Assembly (NCBI RefSeq): GCF_900176605.1
Contig: NZ_FXLP01000004.1
Span: 186,001-250,000 of the forward strand
Source of the DNA: Peptoniphilus vaginalis
GTDB lineage: Bacteria; Bacillota; Clostridia; Tissierellales; Peptoniphilaceae
DNA: 64,000 bases
Reading direction: 5' to 3'
Positions 23,450 through 31,150 of this stretch are shown piece by piece; position 1 is the first letter of the stretch; each line of letters starts with the position of its first letter. The position numbers and the translations under genes were made by a program. Under the pieces are notes generated by a model. That model had not been told where the DNA came from, ran no database searches, and saw only the letters and a list, made by a program, of their open reading frames with translations.

Positions 23450-23458
23450 AAAAACTCC

Positions 23459-23743
23459 TTAGTCTTCAACCTTGATAATCATTTGTCTCATTACTGGGTC
23501 CATGATTTTCGCTACTCTGTTGATTTCAGCTATATCTTCTGCCTTTGTTTCGAATTCATAGAAAATATAGTAAGCTTCATTCTTGTAGTCGATTGCGTAA
23601 GCTAGTTTTTTCATTCCCCATTCATCAACGTTATTGATTTTTCCGTCTTTTTCGATTACTTTTTTAAGTCTATCGAAGGAAGCATTTCTTTTTTCTTCTT
23701 CCACTTCAGGATAAAACATAATCACCGCTTCGTATTTATTCAT
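23459..23743 (-). CDS. rpsF: Ribosomal protein S6
   Basis: This 94-residue S6 has the ferredoxin-like pattern MNKYEAVIMFYPEVEEE, WGMKKLAYAIDYKNEAYYIFYEFE and VMRQMIIKVED. It binds with S18 to the 30S platform. It is first in the operon, with GGAGGTG before the ATG. Its 5' leader holds a strong palindromic stem that may be part of feedback control by S6:S18. Confidence 0.97.
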   Translation of the reverse strand: MNKYEAVIMFYPEVEEEKRNASFDRLKKVIEKDGKINNVDEWGMKKLAYAIDYKNEAYYIFYEFETKAEDIAEINRVAKIMDPVMRQMIIKVED

Positions 23744-23767
23744 ACTTTCACCTCCTTATGGTCTTAG

Positions 23768-23835
23768 GCATAGTTTTTAAACTATGCAAGGATTTCAATC
23801 TTTGATATTATATATTAAAGAGACTACTTAGTCAA
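23768..23835 (-). promoter_or_regulatory. rpsF promoter and leader hairpin
   Basis: On the minus strand the -35 is TTGACT (23830-23835), the spacer is 17 bases, and the -10 is TATAAT (23807-23812). The leader then forms GCATAGTTT-AA-AAACTATGC (23768-23787). S6:S18 leaders control this operon in many bacteria. I see the stem, but not a clear match to the published binding loop. Confidence 0.65.
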
Positions 23836-23857
23836 GATTTTATTTAAAGAGGTATTT

Positions 23858-24331
23858 ATGGAAGTTAAATCTATTAAAGTTAAGAAGAAAAAAACTATCG
23901 CCCTTGTTGCCCACGACCACAAGAAGAAGGACCTACTTGCTTGGGTGAAGAGGCACGAAGATGAACTAAAAGGTAACAAGTTTATTGGAACAGGAACAAC
24001 TGCTGCCCTTATCTCTCGTGAGACCTCTCTCAATGTTGAGAGACTTGTATCTGGTCCCCTAGGTGGTGACCAACAACTTGGTGCAAAAATTTCAGATTCA
24101 CAAATTGATATTTTAATTTTCTTTTGGGATCCCCTTGAAGCACAACCTCACGACCCAGACGTCAAAGCCCTACTTAGAATTTCAACTCTATATAACATTG
24201 CCCTTGCTACGTCACCAACAACTGCTGACTACATCTTGTCCTCCCCAATGTTTTCTGGCGAGTATGAGGTGGAAATTTTGGACAATGAATATTCTGTGGA
24301 AGACAGAATTTCAAAAAATGATTTTGATTGA
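23858..24331 (+). CDS. mgsA: Methylglyoxal synthase
   Basis: This 157-residue enzyme converts dihydroxyacetone phosphate to methylglyoxal and phosphate, a bypass when phosphate is short. Motifs are IALVAHDHKKKDLL at the start, GTGTTA phosphate loop, VERLVSGPLGGDQQLGAKI, and IFFWDPLEAQPHDPDVKALLRI with the catalytic Asp. AAGAGGT precedes the ATG. Its promoter region lies back to back with that of rpsF, and a short GC-rich terminator follows. Confidence 0.96.
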   Translation: MEVKSIKVKKKKTIALVAHDHKKKDLLAWVKRHEDELKGNKFIGTGTTAALISRETSLNVERLVSGPLGGDQQLGAKISDSQIDILIFFWDPLEAQPHDPDVKALLRISTLYNIALATSPTTADYILSSPMFSGEYEVEILDNEYSVEDRISKNDFD

Positions 24332-24341
24332 TTAAAATGAA

Positions 24342-24364
24342 GGCGACGACCCGTCGCTTTTTTT
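24342..24364 (+). terminator. Terminator of mgsA
   Basis: GCGACG-ACC-CGTCGC is followed by eight T. Confidence 0.8.
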
Positions 24365-24394
24365 GGTGATAAAATATTTTTATTGGAGGTTCTT

Positions 24395-25603
24395 ATGACA
24401 AAAATGTTAGATAGATTTTTAAAATACGTGTCCTTTGAGACAACAAGTGATGAGTCATCAGATACTTGCCCATCAAGTGAAAGGCAGCTAGTCCTTGGTA
24501 ATTATTTGGTGGAAGAGCTGAAGTCACTTGGGATAGAAGCAGAGATTGATAAGAATGGCTACGTCTATGGAAGGATTCCTGGCAGGGTCAAGACAAAGAA
24601 AACTGTTGGCTTTATTGCCCACATGGACACAACTCCCGATATGTCTGGAAAAGACGTCAAGCCAAGAATTATAGAAAATTATGATGGGGCTGACATTAAG
24701 TTAAATGAAGAATTCACAACAAGTGTTAAAGACTTTCCTTTCTTAAGGGACTTAAGGGGACAAACTATAATCACAACTGATGGCAACACCCTACTTGGGG
24801 CAGACGACAAGGCTGGAATTGCAATTATAGTTTCTGCTGTGGAAGAACTTTTAAAGGACGAGGACGCAAGCTATGGAGACATAAGAATTGCCTTTACTCC
24901 TGACGAGGAAATTGGCAGAGGGGCAGATAAGTTTAATGTAAAAGACTTTGGGGCAGACTTTGCCTTCACTGTTGACGGTGGACCCCTTGGCGAGCTTGAA
25001 TACGAAACCTTTAACGCAGCTTCAGCAAAAATAGAAATCCAAGGTAAAAATGTTCATCCAGGTTCTGCCAAGGATACAATGGTAAACTCCCAGCTTATTG
25101 CCATGGAATTTAATTCAATGCTCCCTGCCAATGAAAGACCTGAATACACCGAAGGCTACGAGGGCTTCTCCCTTCTTCTTAGCATGGAAGGTTCTGTTGA
25201 GTCCACAAAGATGTCCTACATCATCAGGGACCACTCTAGGGAAAAGTTTGAAGCTAGAAAGAAATTATTTGAAGACATAGCTGACTTCTTAAACAAGAAG
25301 TACAAGGACAGGATAAAAATTGAAATCAAGGACCAATACTACAACATGAGGGAAAAGCTTGAGGACCACATGGAAATTATCGACTTGGCAAAGGCTGCCT
25401 TTGATAGGGCAGGTGTCGAACCAGTGATTGGACCAGTAAGAGGTGGAACAGACGGATCAAAGCTCTCCTTTATGGGGCTCCCAACTCCCAACATCTTCAC
25501 AGGTGGCTACAACTACCACGGCAGGTACGAACTCGTGAGCCTTGACCAAATGGAAAAGTCTAAGGAAGTAGTAAAAAATATAATAAAATTATTAGCTGAA
25601 TAA
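24395..25603 (+). CDS. pepT: Peptidase T (tripeptide aminopeptidase)
   Basis: This 402-residue M20B metallopeptidase removes the N-terminal residue from tripeptides. The zinc ligands and catalytic residues lie in FIAHMDTTPD, GADDKAGIAI, FTPDEEIGRGAD, FTVDGGPLGELEYETFNAAS and VIGPVRGGTDGSKLSFMGLPTPNIFTGG. I start it at the ATG at 24395, six bases after TTGGAGG. An in-frame TTG at 24383 overlaps that site. A perfect terminator follows. Confidence 0.96.
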   Translation: MTKMLDRFLKYVSFETTSDESSDTCPSSERQLVLGNYLVEELKSLGIEAEIDKNGYVYGRIPGRVKTKKTVGFIAHMDTTPDMSGKDVKPRIIENYDGADIKLNEEFTTSVKDFPFLRDLRGQTIITTDGNTLLGADDKAGIAIIVSAVEELLKDEDASYGDIRIAFTPDEEIGRGADKFNVKDFGADFAFTVDGGPLGELEYETFNAASAKIEIQGKNVHPGSAKDTMVNSQLIAMEFNSMLPANERPEYTEGYEGFSLLLSMEGSVESTKMSYIIRDHSREKFEARKKLFEDIADFLNKKYKDRIKIEIKDQYYNMREKLEDHMEIIDLAKAAFDRAGVEPVIGPVRGGTDGSKLSFMGLPTPNIFTGGYNYHGRYELVSLDQMEKSKEVVKNIIKLLAE

Positions 25604-25610
25604 GTCATTA

Positions 25611-25637
25611 ATCACCAGGCTCCTGGTGATTTTTTTT
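25611..25637 (+). terminator. Terminator of pepT
   Basis: ATCACCAGG-CT-CCTGGTGAT is followed by seven T. Confidence 0.88.
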
Positions 25638-25681
25638 AATTTTTTATAAGGTCATGGGATTTTAATTTTTAATTCTTGTGA

Positions 25682-25785
25682 AGTTATAAATTTTTATGGA
25701 GTCCTAAATTCTTATTAAGTCATAAATTTCTACAAAGTTATAAATTTTTACAAGGTCATAAATTTTTATAAGTTAGTAAGAATTC
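25682..25785. repeat. Second 18-bp-period repeat, between pepT and the LCP gene
   Basis: AGT-type unit starts recur at 25682, 25700, 25718, 25736, 25754 (GGT) and about 25771, an 18-base period. The unit resembles AGTTATAAATTTTTATAA, the reverse-complement sense of the array at 14020-14163. On the minus strand one frame reads KIYDLV, KIYNFV, EIYDLI, close to the KIYKLI-type hexapeptides of the first array, but it is broken by stops. It lies between two convergent genes. Confidence 0.75.
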
Positions 25786-25787
25786 AT

Positions 25788-25811
25788 AAAAAAAGAACCC
25801 TCGCTGGGTTC
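25788..25811 (-). terminator. Terminator of the LCP gene
   Basis: The minus strand reads GAACCC-AGCGA-GGGTTC followed by seven T, directly after the stop codon. Confidence 0.88.
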
Positions 25812-25813
25812 CC

Positions 25814-27028
25814 TTAATTTTTCTCTTTTGTAGTTTTTGATGAAGTCTTAGAGACCTTTTTAGACTTTGAAGTCTTGTTGGACTTTGAAGTCTTGTTGGA
25901 CTTTGATGTCTTTTTAGAGTTTGATGTCTTGTTAGAGTTTGAGTTCCCATTAGAAGAATTCTCTTGAATTGCCTCTTCCTTTAACTTGTCTCTAAGTTTT
26001 TTGTCCCTCATCTTTTGTTCAGCTTCTGCCCTCTCTGTCTCAGTCATATTGGCAAGCTCTTCTTCTGTGTAGTCCCTGACCTCTTCTTGGACCTCAGAAT
26101 TATTTCTAAGTCTTTCCAATTCAGAAGCTGCGTACATGGCATCCTTCTTGTCAACAAAGTAAAGAGGTGATCCCTTCTTTGTGCGACCTGGTGCTGTTGA
26201 CATCCCTATATTTTCTTTGTCAAGAGTTACACCATAGTAGGCAAGGTAGGAAAGTTGTCCGTAGTTCATATCTGTTTCAATGTGCTTGTTGGCAATGGAA
26301 ACTAATTTTGGAAGCTTCAAAAGCATCCTTGGTGACTTCATCTTGTCAAAGATCTTCATGATAAAGTCCTGTTGGGCCTTGATCCTGTCAAGGTCTTGGT
26401 CCTTGTAAATTTTTCTAATCCTAAGATATTTTACTGAGTCCTTGCCATCTAGGAGGTGAAGTCCCTCTTCGAAATTGATTTCTAGTGGTGGCACAGTTGA
26501 TGGATCAATGTACTTGTACTTTGGAGTGTAAACTTCTACACCGCCAATGGCATCAACAAGTTCTTCCACTGCCTCGTAGTTAACTGTTACATAGTGAGAA
26601 ATTTTTATGCCCAAAAAGTCTTCCACGCTGGAAACTTGTAGGTCAATCCCACCACGTGAGTAGGCTGCGTTCATCCTATAGTTATCATATCCCTTTAGCT
26701 TGTAATATGTATCTCTAGGTATGGATAGGAGTCTAATCCTGTCGTGCTTTGGATCAATTGATAAAAGCATAATTGTGTCTGCCCTCTTAGAGTCCTCGTC
26801 CTTTTCATAAGTTACATCACTGGAGTCGATTCCAACTAGAAGGATATTTACAATGTCTCCATTATCGTTAAAAATAGAAATTTTTTCTGGTTCTTGTTCT
26901 TCTTTATTTTTAATTTTGTTTTCGTTATCTAATTTTTGTCCTCTTGGTGCAAAGATAAAGGCAAGTCCCAAGGCCCCAAGTAGGAGTACAACAGTAAGGA
27001 ATACAAATATTCTGTAAATATATTTCAT
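25814..27028 (-). CDS. LytR-CpsA-Psr (LCP) family cell-wall glycopolymer ligase
   Basis: This 404-residue protein has one N-terminal membrane anchor (about 5-27) and an extracellular LCP domain. The domain has LLVGIDSSD, RADTIMLLSIDPKHDRIRLLSIPRDTY, YRMNAAYSRGG and LDGKDSVKYLRIRK, including the arginine and aspartate residues that hold the lipid pyrophosphate. LCP enzymes attach teichoic acid or polysaccharide to peptidoglycan. The last 50 residues are an unusual Ser/Lys/Asn/Thr tail made of SNKTSK-like repeats, very basic, perhaps for wall contact. CCTCCTTA-complement (AAGGAGG) precedes the ATG. Confidence 0.93.
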   Translation of the reverse strand: MKYIYRIFVFLTVVLLLGALGLAFIFAPRGQKLDNENKIKNKEEQEPEKISIFNDNGDIVNILLVGIDSSDVTYEKDEDSKRADTIMLLSIDPKHDRIRLLSIPRDTYYKLKGYDNYRMNAAYSRGGIDLQVSSVEDFLGIKISHYVTVNYEAVEELVDAIGGVEVYTPKYKYIDPSTVPPLEINFEEGLHLLDGKDSVKYLRIRKIYKDQDLDRIKAQQDFIMKIFDKMKSPRMLLKLPKLVSIANKHIETDMNYGQLSYLAYYGVTLDKENIGMSTAPGRTKKGSPLYFVDKKDAMYAASELERLRNNSEVQEEVRDYTEEELANMTETERAEAEQKMRDKKLRDKLKEEAIQENSSNGNSNSNKTSNSKKTSKSNKTSKSNKTSKSKKVSKTSSKTTKEKN

Positions 27029-27125
27029 ATTAACCTCCTTAACTAAGTCTATAAAAAATAAATCAAGATTTCAATACTTTTATTATTGTGCTAGCTAATC
27101 TTGTTCTTTGGTGTAAAATGTAAGT

Positions 27126-27815
27126 ATGAAAATATTATTAGATGCAGATGGTTCGCCCATAAGAAAAATTGTTGAAGAGGTCTCAAAAAAATATGGAGCA
27201 AGGCTGGTCACTGTAAAAAATTATAGCCAGGACTTCACGCCATCCTATGGTCAAGTCGTTGATGTTGACATATCCAAGGAGGCAGCCGACATCTATATAG
27301 CAAACCAGGCAAGACAGGGTGACCTTGTCATAAGTAATGACAGGGGACTTGCCTCTCTTGGTCTTTCTAAGGGTGCCAAGGTCCTTGACTTCCAAGGTCT
27401 ATTTGTTGATAAAGACAACATCATGAGCCTACTTGCCAGCCGTCACTTCAACAAGAAAATGAGAGACAGGAATATTTATTCTAATATTCCTAAGAGGGAA
27501 AAATCACTAGACCAAGATTTTTATAGGTCGCTTGTTAAATTTTTGGAGGGAAAAAATATGTTAACACTTTTTGTTTCAAGTCTTTGCCCAGATTGTCCAT
27601 CGGCAATAGAAGAAATTAAGAAGAAGGAAATCAAATGTGAAATTGTGGATATAACTTCTTCAATGGCAAGTCTCAAAAGATTTTTAAAAGAGAGAGACTC
27701 CTCAGATGCCTTTGATCACATAGTAGAAGAAAATCGTGTTGGGGTTCCTTGCCTTATGCGTGATGATGAATTTTTCTTCTTTGATGGAGACTTAGATGAA
27801 TTCTTAGGAGGATGA
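27126..27815 (+). CDS. UPF0178 (YaiI) protein fused to a glutaredoxin-like domain
   Basis: The first 140 or so of 229 residues match the UPF0178/YaiI family: MKILLDADGSPI, DISKEAADIYIANQARQGDLVISNDRGLASLGLSKGA and LLASRHFNKKMRDR. This NYN/PIN-like group has conserved acidic residues and is presumed to be a nuclease. From about residue 145 a second domain begins MLTLFVSSLCPDCPSA with a CPDC motif and later GVPCLM and FFFDGD, a glutaredoxin-like fold. The fusion is unusual to my knowledge. The -10-like TAAAAT ends only six bases before the ATG and no ribosome site is seen, so the mRNA may be leaderless. Confidence 0.85.
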   Translation: MKILLDADGSPIRKIVEEVSKKYGARLVTVKNYSQDFTPSYGQVVDVDISKEAADIYIANQARQGDLVISNDRGLASLGLSKGAKVLDFQGLFVDKDNIMSLLASRHFNKKMRDRNIYSNIPKREKSLDQDFYRSLVKFLEGKNMLTLFVSSLCPDCPSAIEEIKKKEIKCEIVDITSSMASLKRFLKERDSSDAFDHIVEENRVGVPCLMRDDEFFFFDGDLDEFLGG

Positions 27816-27816
27816 A

Positions 27817-27981
27817 ATGGAATTTAAAGATTTTATAGATTTAGCAAAAGTCAGGCAGTCCTGCAGGTCCTATGACCCTGACAGAGAAGTTGAAGTTGAA
27901 AAACTTGAAGCCTGCCTTGAATCTATGAAGCTTGCACCCTCTGCCTGCAACGCACAGCCTTATTTTTACTACCTTGTCCTT
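27817..27981 (+). pseudogene. Nitroreductase gene, 5' fragment only
   Basis: The first 50 or so codons read as the N-terminus of a nitroreductase: VRQSCRSYDPDREVEVEKLE and KLAPSACNAQPYFYYLV, the family's FMN-binding Arg-Ser and Ser-x-x-N-x-QP positions. The remainder of about 120 residues is missing. After roughly 27981 the frame runs into unrelated sequence that is the reverse of another gene start, and it stops at 28068. AGGAGG precedes the ATG inside the end of the UPF0178 gene, so the pair was once an operon. Confidence 0.8.
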
Positions 27982-28023
27982 AAAGGTCTTCTCAATATTT
28001 TCAACAAGTATTATGTCTTTCAT
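27975..28023 (-). pseudogene. ABC transporter ATPase gene, 5' fragment only
   Basis: On the minus strand a consensus AAGGAGG is followed six bases later by ATG and MKDIILVENIEKTFKDKVV, the way many ABC ATPase genes begin. After about 16-18 codons the sequence becomes the antisense of the nitroreductase fragment. The two broken genes therefore face each other and share a junction at about 27970-27990. The ATPase assignment rests on a short segment only. Confidence 0.5.
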
Positions 28024-28083
28024 ATTGCCTCCTTAGCTTGCAAGTCTCCTGTGATTTTATTTTTTTAGATTTAATTTTAAATT

Positions 28084-28233
28084 TTAATAATTCAAAAACA
28101 TTAAGATGCATCCCAAAATTATTAGGACAATCCCCAAGAATTTTTTCTTCTTCCTGTCTTTATCATTGAGAGAACTTGCAAAAATATAACTTCCAACAAA
28201 AATAATAATAGTTGATAGCCTTAAGTATTTCAT
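28084..28233 (-). CDS. Small membrane protein, 49 residues
   Basis: An ATG at 28233 with GGAG seven bases before it opens MKYLRLSTIIIFVGSYIFAS, then a basic loop NDKDRKKKKK-like (NDKDRKKKKF), then GIVLIILGCILMFLNY. Two membrane helices joined by a positive loop would put both ends outside. It is upstream of and in the same direction as the truncated ABC ATPase fragment, so it was probably the first gene of that transporter operon. The family is not recognised. Confidence 0.6.
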   Translation of the reverse strand: MKYLRLSTIIIFVGSYIFASSLNDKDRKKKKFLGIVLIILGCILMFLNY

Positions 28234-28333
28234 TTCTAACTCCATTCTAATTTTTTATGAGATTTACTTCATGAGTAATAACTGCAAACTTTATTTATTT
28301 TCGATTATACTGTTTTTATCTTTGCTTGTAAAA

Positions 28334-28365
28334 TTAACCCCAAAAAAGAATTTTTTGGGGGTTAA
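28334..28365 (-). terminator. Terminator-like hairpin after the lipoprotein gene
   Basis: TTAACCCC and GGGGTTAA arms with A6/T6 inner pairing form a long perfect stem. On the minus strand a short T-stretch follows. Confidence 0.6.
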
Positions 28366-28401
28366 CTTTCTAATTATTCAATTGACGAATAAATATAAAT
28401 C

Positions 28402-28887
28402 TTATTCAGGTGCATTTAATTTGATATTTTCTTCAATACCTGTTGGGTCGCCCTTCTTAGCTTTTTCTAACATTTTAGCGAAATATTCTCTTGTTGCATC
28501 ATCACAAGATGCTTCTGACATATAAGGCATTTTCTTTGCTTTTTCTAATTCTCTTAAGGCTTTTTCAGCTCTTTCCGGATCAGTTTTGTAGGTATTTAAC
28601 CATTCCTTTTCCCAAGCAGCTTCCCAATACATACTTGCTCTTGTGTTTCCAAATCCTTTTTGGTAGACTGAGCCGTCTTTCTTTTCGTCGATTTCTTTTG
28701 GCACTTCGTAGCCTTCTGGCCAAGTAAGATTTTTGCAAGTTTGGGCAAATTCATTTTGGATTTCTTCATAGGATACCATTCCAGTTGAATAGTCTGCTGC
28801 ATTTGCTTTACTGCAAGCGGCTAAGCCTAAAGCTAACACTCCTACTAGAACAATTGAACTTATTTTTCTTTTAAGATTTCTTTTCAT
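28402..28887 (-). CDS. Hypothetical lipoprotein
   Basis: This 161-residue precursor has a basic start, a hydrophobic stretch and the lipobox LGLAAC, so Cys25 would be lipidated and the mature protein would sit on the outer face of the membrane. The mature part is hydrophilic, with YSTGMVSYEEIQNEFAQTCKNLTWPEG near the front and a helical charged tail. Two further cysteines are present (TCKNL, SCDDA) and might pair. I do not recognise the family. Its direction is opposite to the broken nitroreductase and it has its own terminator. Confidence 0.8.
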   Translation of the reverse strand: MKRNLKRKISSIVLVGVLALGLAACSKANAADYSTGMVSYEEIQNEFAQTCKNLTWPEGYEVPKEIDEKKDGSVYQKGFGNTRASMYWEAAWEKEWLNTYKTDPERAEKALRELEKAKKMPYMSEASCDDATREYFAKMLEKAKKGDPTGIEENIKLNAPE

Positions 28888-29004
28888 TTTTTTACTCCTT
28901 ATCTTTAATAATTTTTATGCCCTAAGTATAGCAAGTAAAAATTACAAATCTTCTAAATAATTCATACAAGAAATCAAAAAAAGACTTACAATTTTATAAT
29001 AAAA

Positions 29005-29025
29005 AAGAGGAGGCTGACCTCCTCA
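29005..29025 (-). terminator. Terminator of the msrC/permease operon
   Basis: The minus strand reads GAGGAGG-TCAG-CCTCCTC followed by six T. Confidence 0.85.
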
Positions 29026-29028
29026 AAT

Positions 29029-29517
29029 TTATTTAGATAATTCTTCTTCCATGGCTTTCACAAGTTCTCTAAATTTTTCTTCTTCAAGACTTGTAAAGCG
29101 ACCTAGGCTTGGTGAGTCTAGGTCCAAAACTCCTATAACTTGGTCCTTAACAATGATTGGCAAGACTAATTCTGAATTAGATGCCGAGTCGCAGGCAACG
29201 TGTCCTTTAAAGTCGTGAACATTTTCTATCCTCATGACTTTTTTATTCTTCCAGGCTGCCACACAAACTCCTCCATCAGCGAGTCTTGTGCAAGCTGGTA
29301 GACCTTGGAAGGGTCCTAGGACTAATTCATCTCCTCTTACAAGATAAAAGCCTGCCCAGTTTAAGTCTTCTACCACATTGAATATTATGGAAGAGATGTT
29401 TGCCATCATGGCGATCATGTCGGACTCAGTTTTTATTGTGGCTTTGCCAAAGTTCACCATGTAGTCAAGTCTTCCCTCGTTGTTTAAGTTTTCTATTCCC
29501 TTAATTTCTAAAGTCAT
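29029..29517 (-). CDS. Free methionine-(R)-sulfoxide reductase (GAF domain)
   Basis: This 162-residue GAF-domain protein matches the YtsP/fRMsr family. It has NWAGFYLVRGDELVLGPFQGLPACTRLADGGVCVAAW and HVACDSASNSELVLPI, which place three cysteines as in characterised enzymes that reduce free methionine-R-sulfoxide. It is last in the operon that includes the amidohydrolase and amino-acid permease, seven bases after the amidohydrolase stop. A terminator follows. Confidence 0.9.
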   Translation of the reverse strand: MTLEIKGIENLNNEGRLDYMVNFGKATIKTESDMIAMMANISSIIFNVVEDLNWAGFYLVRGDELVLGPFQGLPACTRLADGGVCVAAWKNKKVMRIENVHDFKGHVACDSASNSELVLPIIVKDQVIGVLDLDSPSLGRFTSLEEEKFRELVKAMEEELSK

Positions 29518-29523
29518 ATTTCC

Positions 29524-31149
29524 TCATCTTTTGTAAACTACATTTCCACCAACGATTGTCATCCTTGGTTTAATGTCCTTGATTTCCATTGGGTCAATTG
29601 TAAAGATGTCCTCGTCTAGGACCACAAAGTCAGCCAAGAAATCTTTTTTGATTCTTCCCTTGATGTCTTCTTGGAATTCTACATAAGCAGATTCCACTGT
29701 GTAGGCATCAATGGCTTCGTAGATGTCTACGCACTCTTTAGGATAAAATCCTCCTTCAGGATTTCCCTTCTTGTCCTTACGAGTTACTGCCATGTAAATA
29801 TTTGGGAAGGGATTTAGGTTTTCAACTGGGGCATCAGTTCCATAGGCTACGTGAGACCCAAGGTCCTTTAGACTCTTGAAGGCATAGGATGTTGATGCAA
29901 GTTCTTTGCCACACCTGTCTTCTACAACCTTCATATCGTAATCCAAGAAGATTGGTTGTGCCATTACGCAGATGTCATCTCTTGCAATCCTCTCAACTAA
30001 TTCTCTATCAGTGATTTGGCAGTGAACGAGAGTGTGACGAAGTTTGTTTTCTCCATTGACAAAGGAATCTTCATAGCACTTAACTGTATCTTCAATGGCC
30101 TTGTCCCCAATAACATGAGTTATAACTTGAAGGTCGTTCTTTGATGCAAGCTTTACATACTTTCTCATCTCTTCGTCCTTAATCCAAGGAAGTCCGTGAT
30201 TGTCCCTGTCATCATTGTAGCCATCACGCATTAGGGCAGTCCTTGCACCAAGGGACCCGTCTTTAAATAACTTCAAGGGTCCAAGCTTTAAATAATTTGT
30301 ATTGTATTCCTTTTCTTTGTTAGAGTATTCTCCGTCAGACAAATATTTTTCAAATTCACCAAAGTCGTTAAAGCAAACTTGGTGTCTGTATCTTATTTTT
30401 TTATTTTCCTTGTAAATATCCTTTAAAAGTTTAAAGGCTACAGGTCCATTCATAAATGTTGTTCCAACATCATTTGATTGAACTGATGTAAGTCCACAAG
30501 AAACTGCGTAGTCCATAGTTTCTATTAACATTTCACGTCTTTCTTCGAGAGTGAAGTCAGGTATTACATCCTTGGCAAAGTTGCAGGCATTGGCTGTGTA
30601 GACTCCACTTGGATAACCGTCATCGCCAATTAAAAATTCGCCGTCCGGATATTGGGGGCTGTCCTTTGTAAGTCCAAGGATTTCTATAACCTTGGTGTTT
30701 GATGAAACTATGTGACCACAAACTCTTTCAAGGACAATTGGAATTTCTGTAGAAATTTTATCTAGATCAAATCTATTTGGTATCCTCTTGTCTCCCTTAA
30801 AGAAGTCTTGGTTCCAGCCAATAGCGTGGATTCCCTTTTCACATCTCTTGGGATTTTTTTCCATAAAGATCTTGCATCTATCAATCATTTCTTCAATTGA
30901 TTCAACTCCCTCGATGTCAACTTGGTTCATACTTTCGCCAAATTGCATAAAGTGAAGGTGAGAGTCGTTGAGTCCAGGTATTACTGTCCTACCCTCAAGG
31001 TCAACTTTTTCTACATCAGCTTGGTCATATTTTTTTACAAGGTCATTTGTCTTTCCAACTTCTTTTATAAATTCCCCTTCAAGGTAGATTGCTTCTTGAA
31101 ATTCATCTCTATTGACATAAACTTTTCCATTGTAAAATAATTTTTTCAT
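29524..31149 (-). CDS. YtcJ-like amidohydrolase
   Basis: This 541-residue metal-dependent hydrolase is of the Amidohydro_3/YtcJ group. It has GRTVIPGLNDSHLHFMQFG for the first metal site, LGPLKLFKDGSLGARTALM, ITHVIGDKAIEDTV, LVHCQITD and GTDAPVENLNPFPNIY for the later ones. Substrates of this group are mostly unknown, N-acyl or formyl amines being typical. I start it at 31149, five bases after GAGGG and one base after the permease stop, rather than at 31188 inside the permease. Coupling with the permease suggests that it acts on an imported amino-acid-like compound. Confidence 0.88.
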   Translation of the reverse strand: MKKLFYNGKVYVNRDEFQEAIYLEGEFIKEVGKTNDLVKKYDQADVEKVDLEGRTVIPGLNDSHLHFMQFGESMNQVDIEGVESIEEMIDRCKIFMEKNPKRCEKGIHAIGWNQDFFKGDKRIPNRFDLDKISTEIPIVLERVCGHIVSSNTKVIEILGLTKDSPQYPDGEFLIGDDGYPSGVYTANACNFAKDVIPDFTLEERREMLIETMDYAVSCGLTSVQSNDVGTTFMNGPVAFKLLKDIYKENKKIRYRHQVCFNDFGEFEKYLSDGEYSNKEKEYNTNYLKLGPLKLFKDGSLGARTALMRDGYNDDRDNHGLPWIKDEEMRKYVKLASKNDLQVITHVIGDKAIEDTVKCYEDSFVNGENKLRHTLVHCQITDRELVERIARDDICVMAQPIFLDYDMKVVEDRCGKELASTSYAFKSLKDLGSHVAYGTDAPVENLNPFPNIYMAVTRKDKKGNPEGGFYPKECVDIYEAIDAYTVESAYVEFQEDIKGRIKKDFLADFVVLDEDIFTIDPMEIKDIKPRMTIVGGNVVYKR

Positions 31150-31150
31150 C

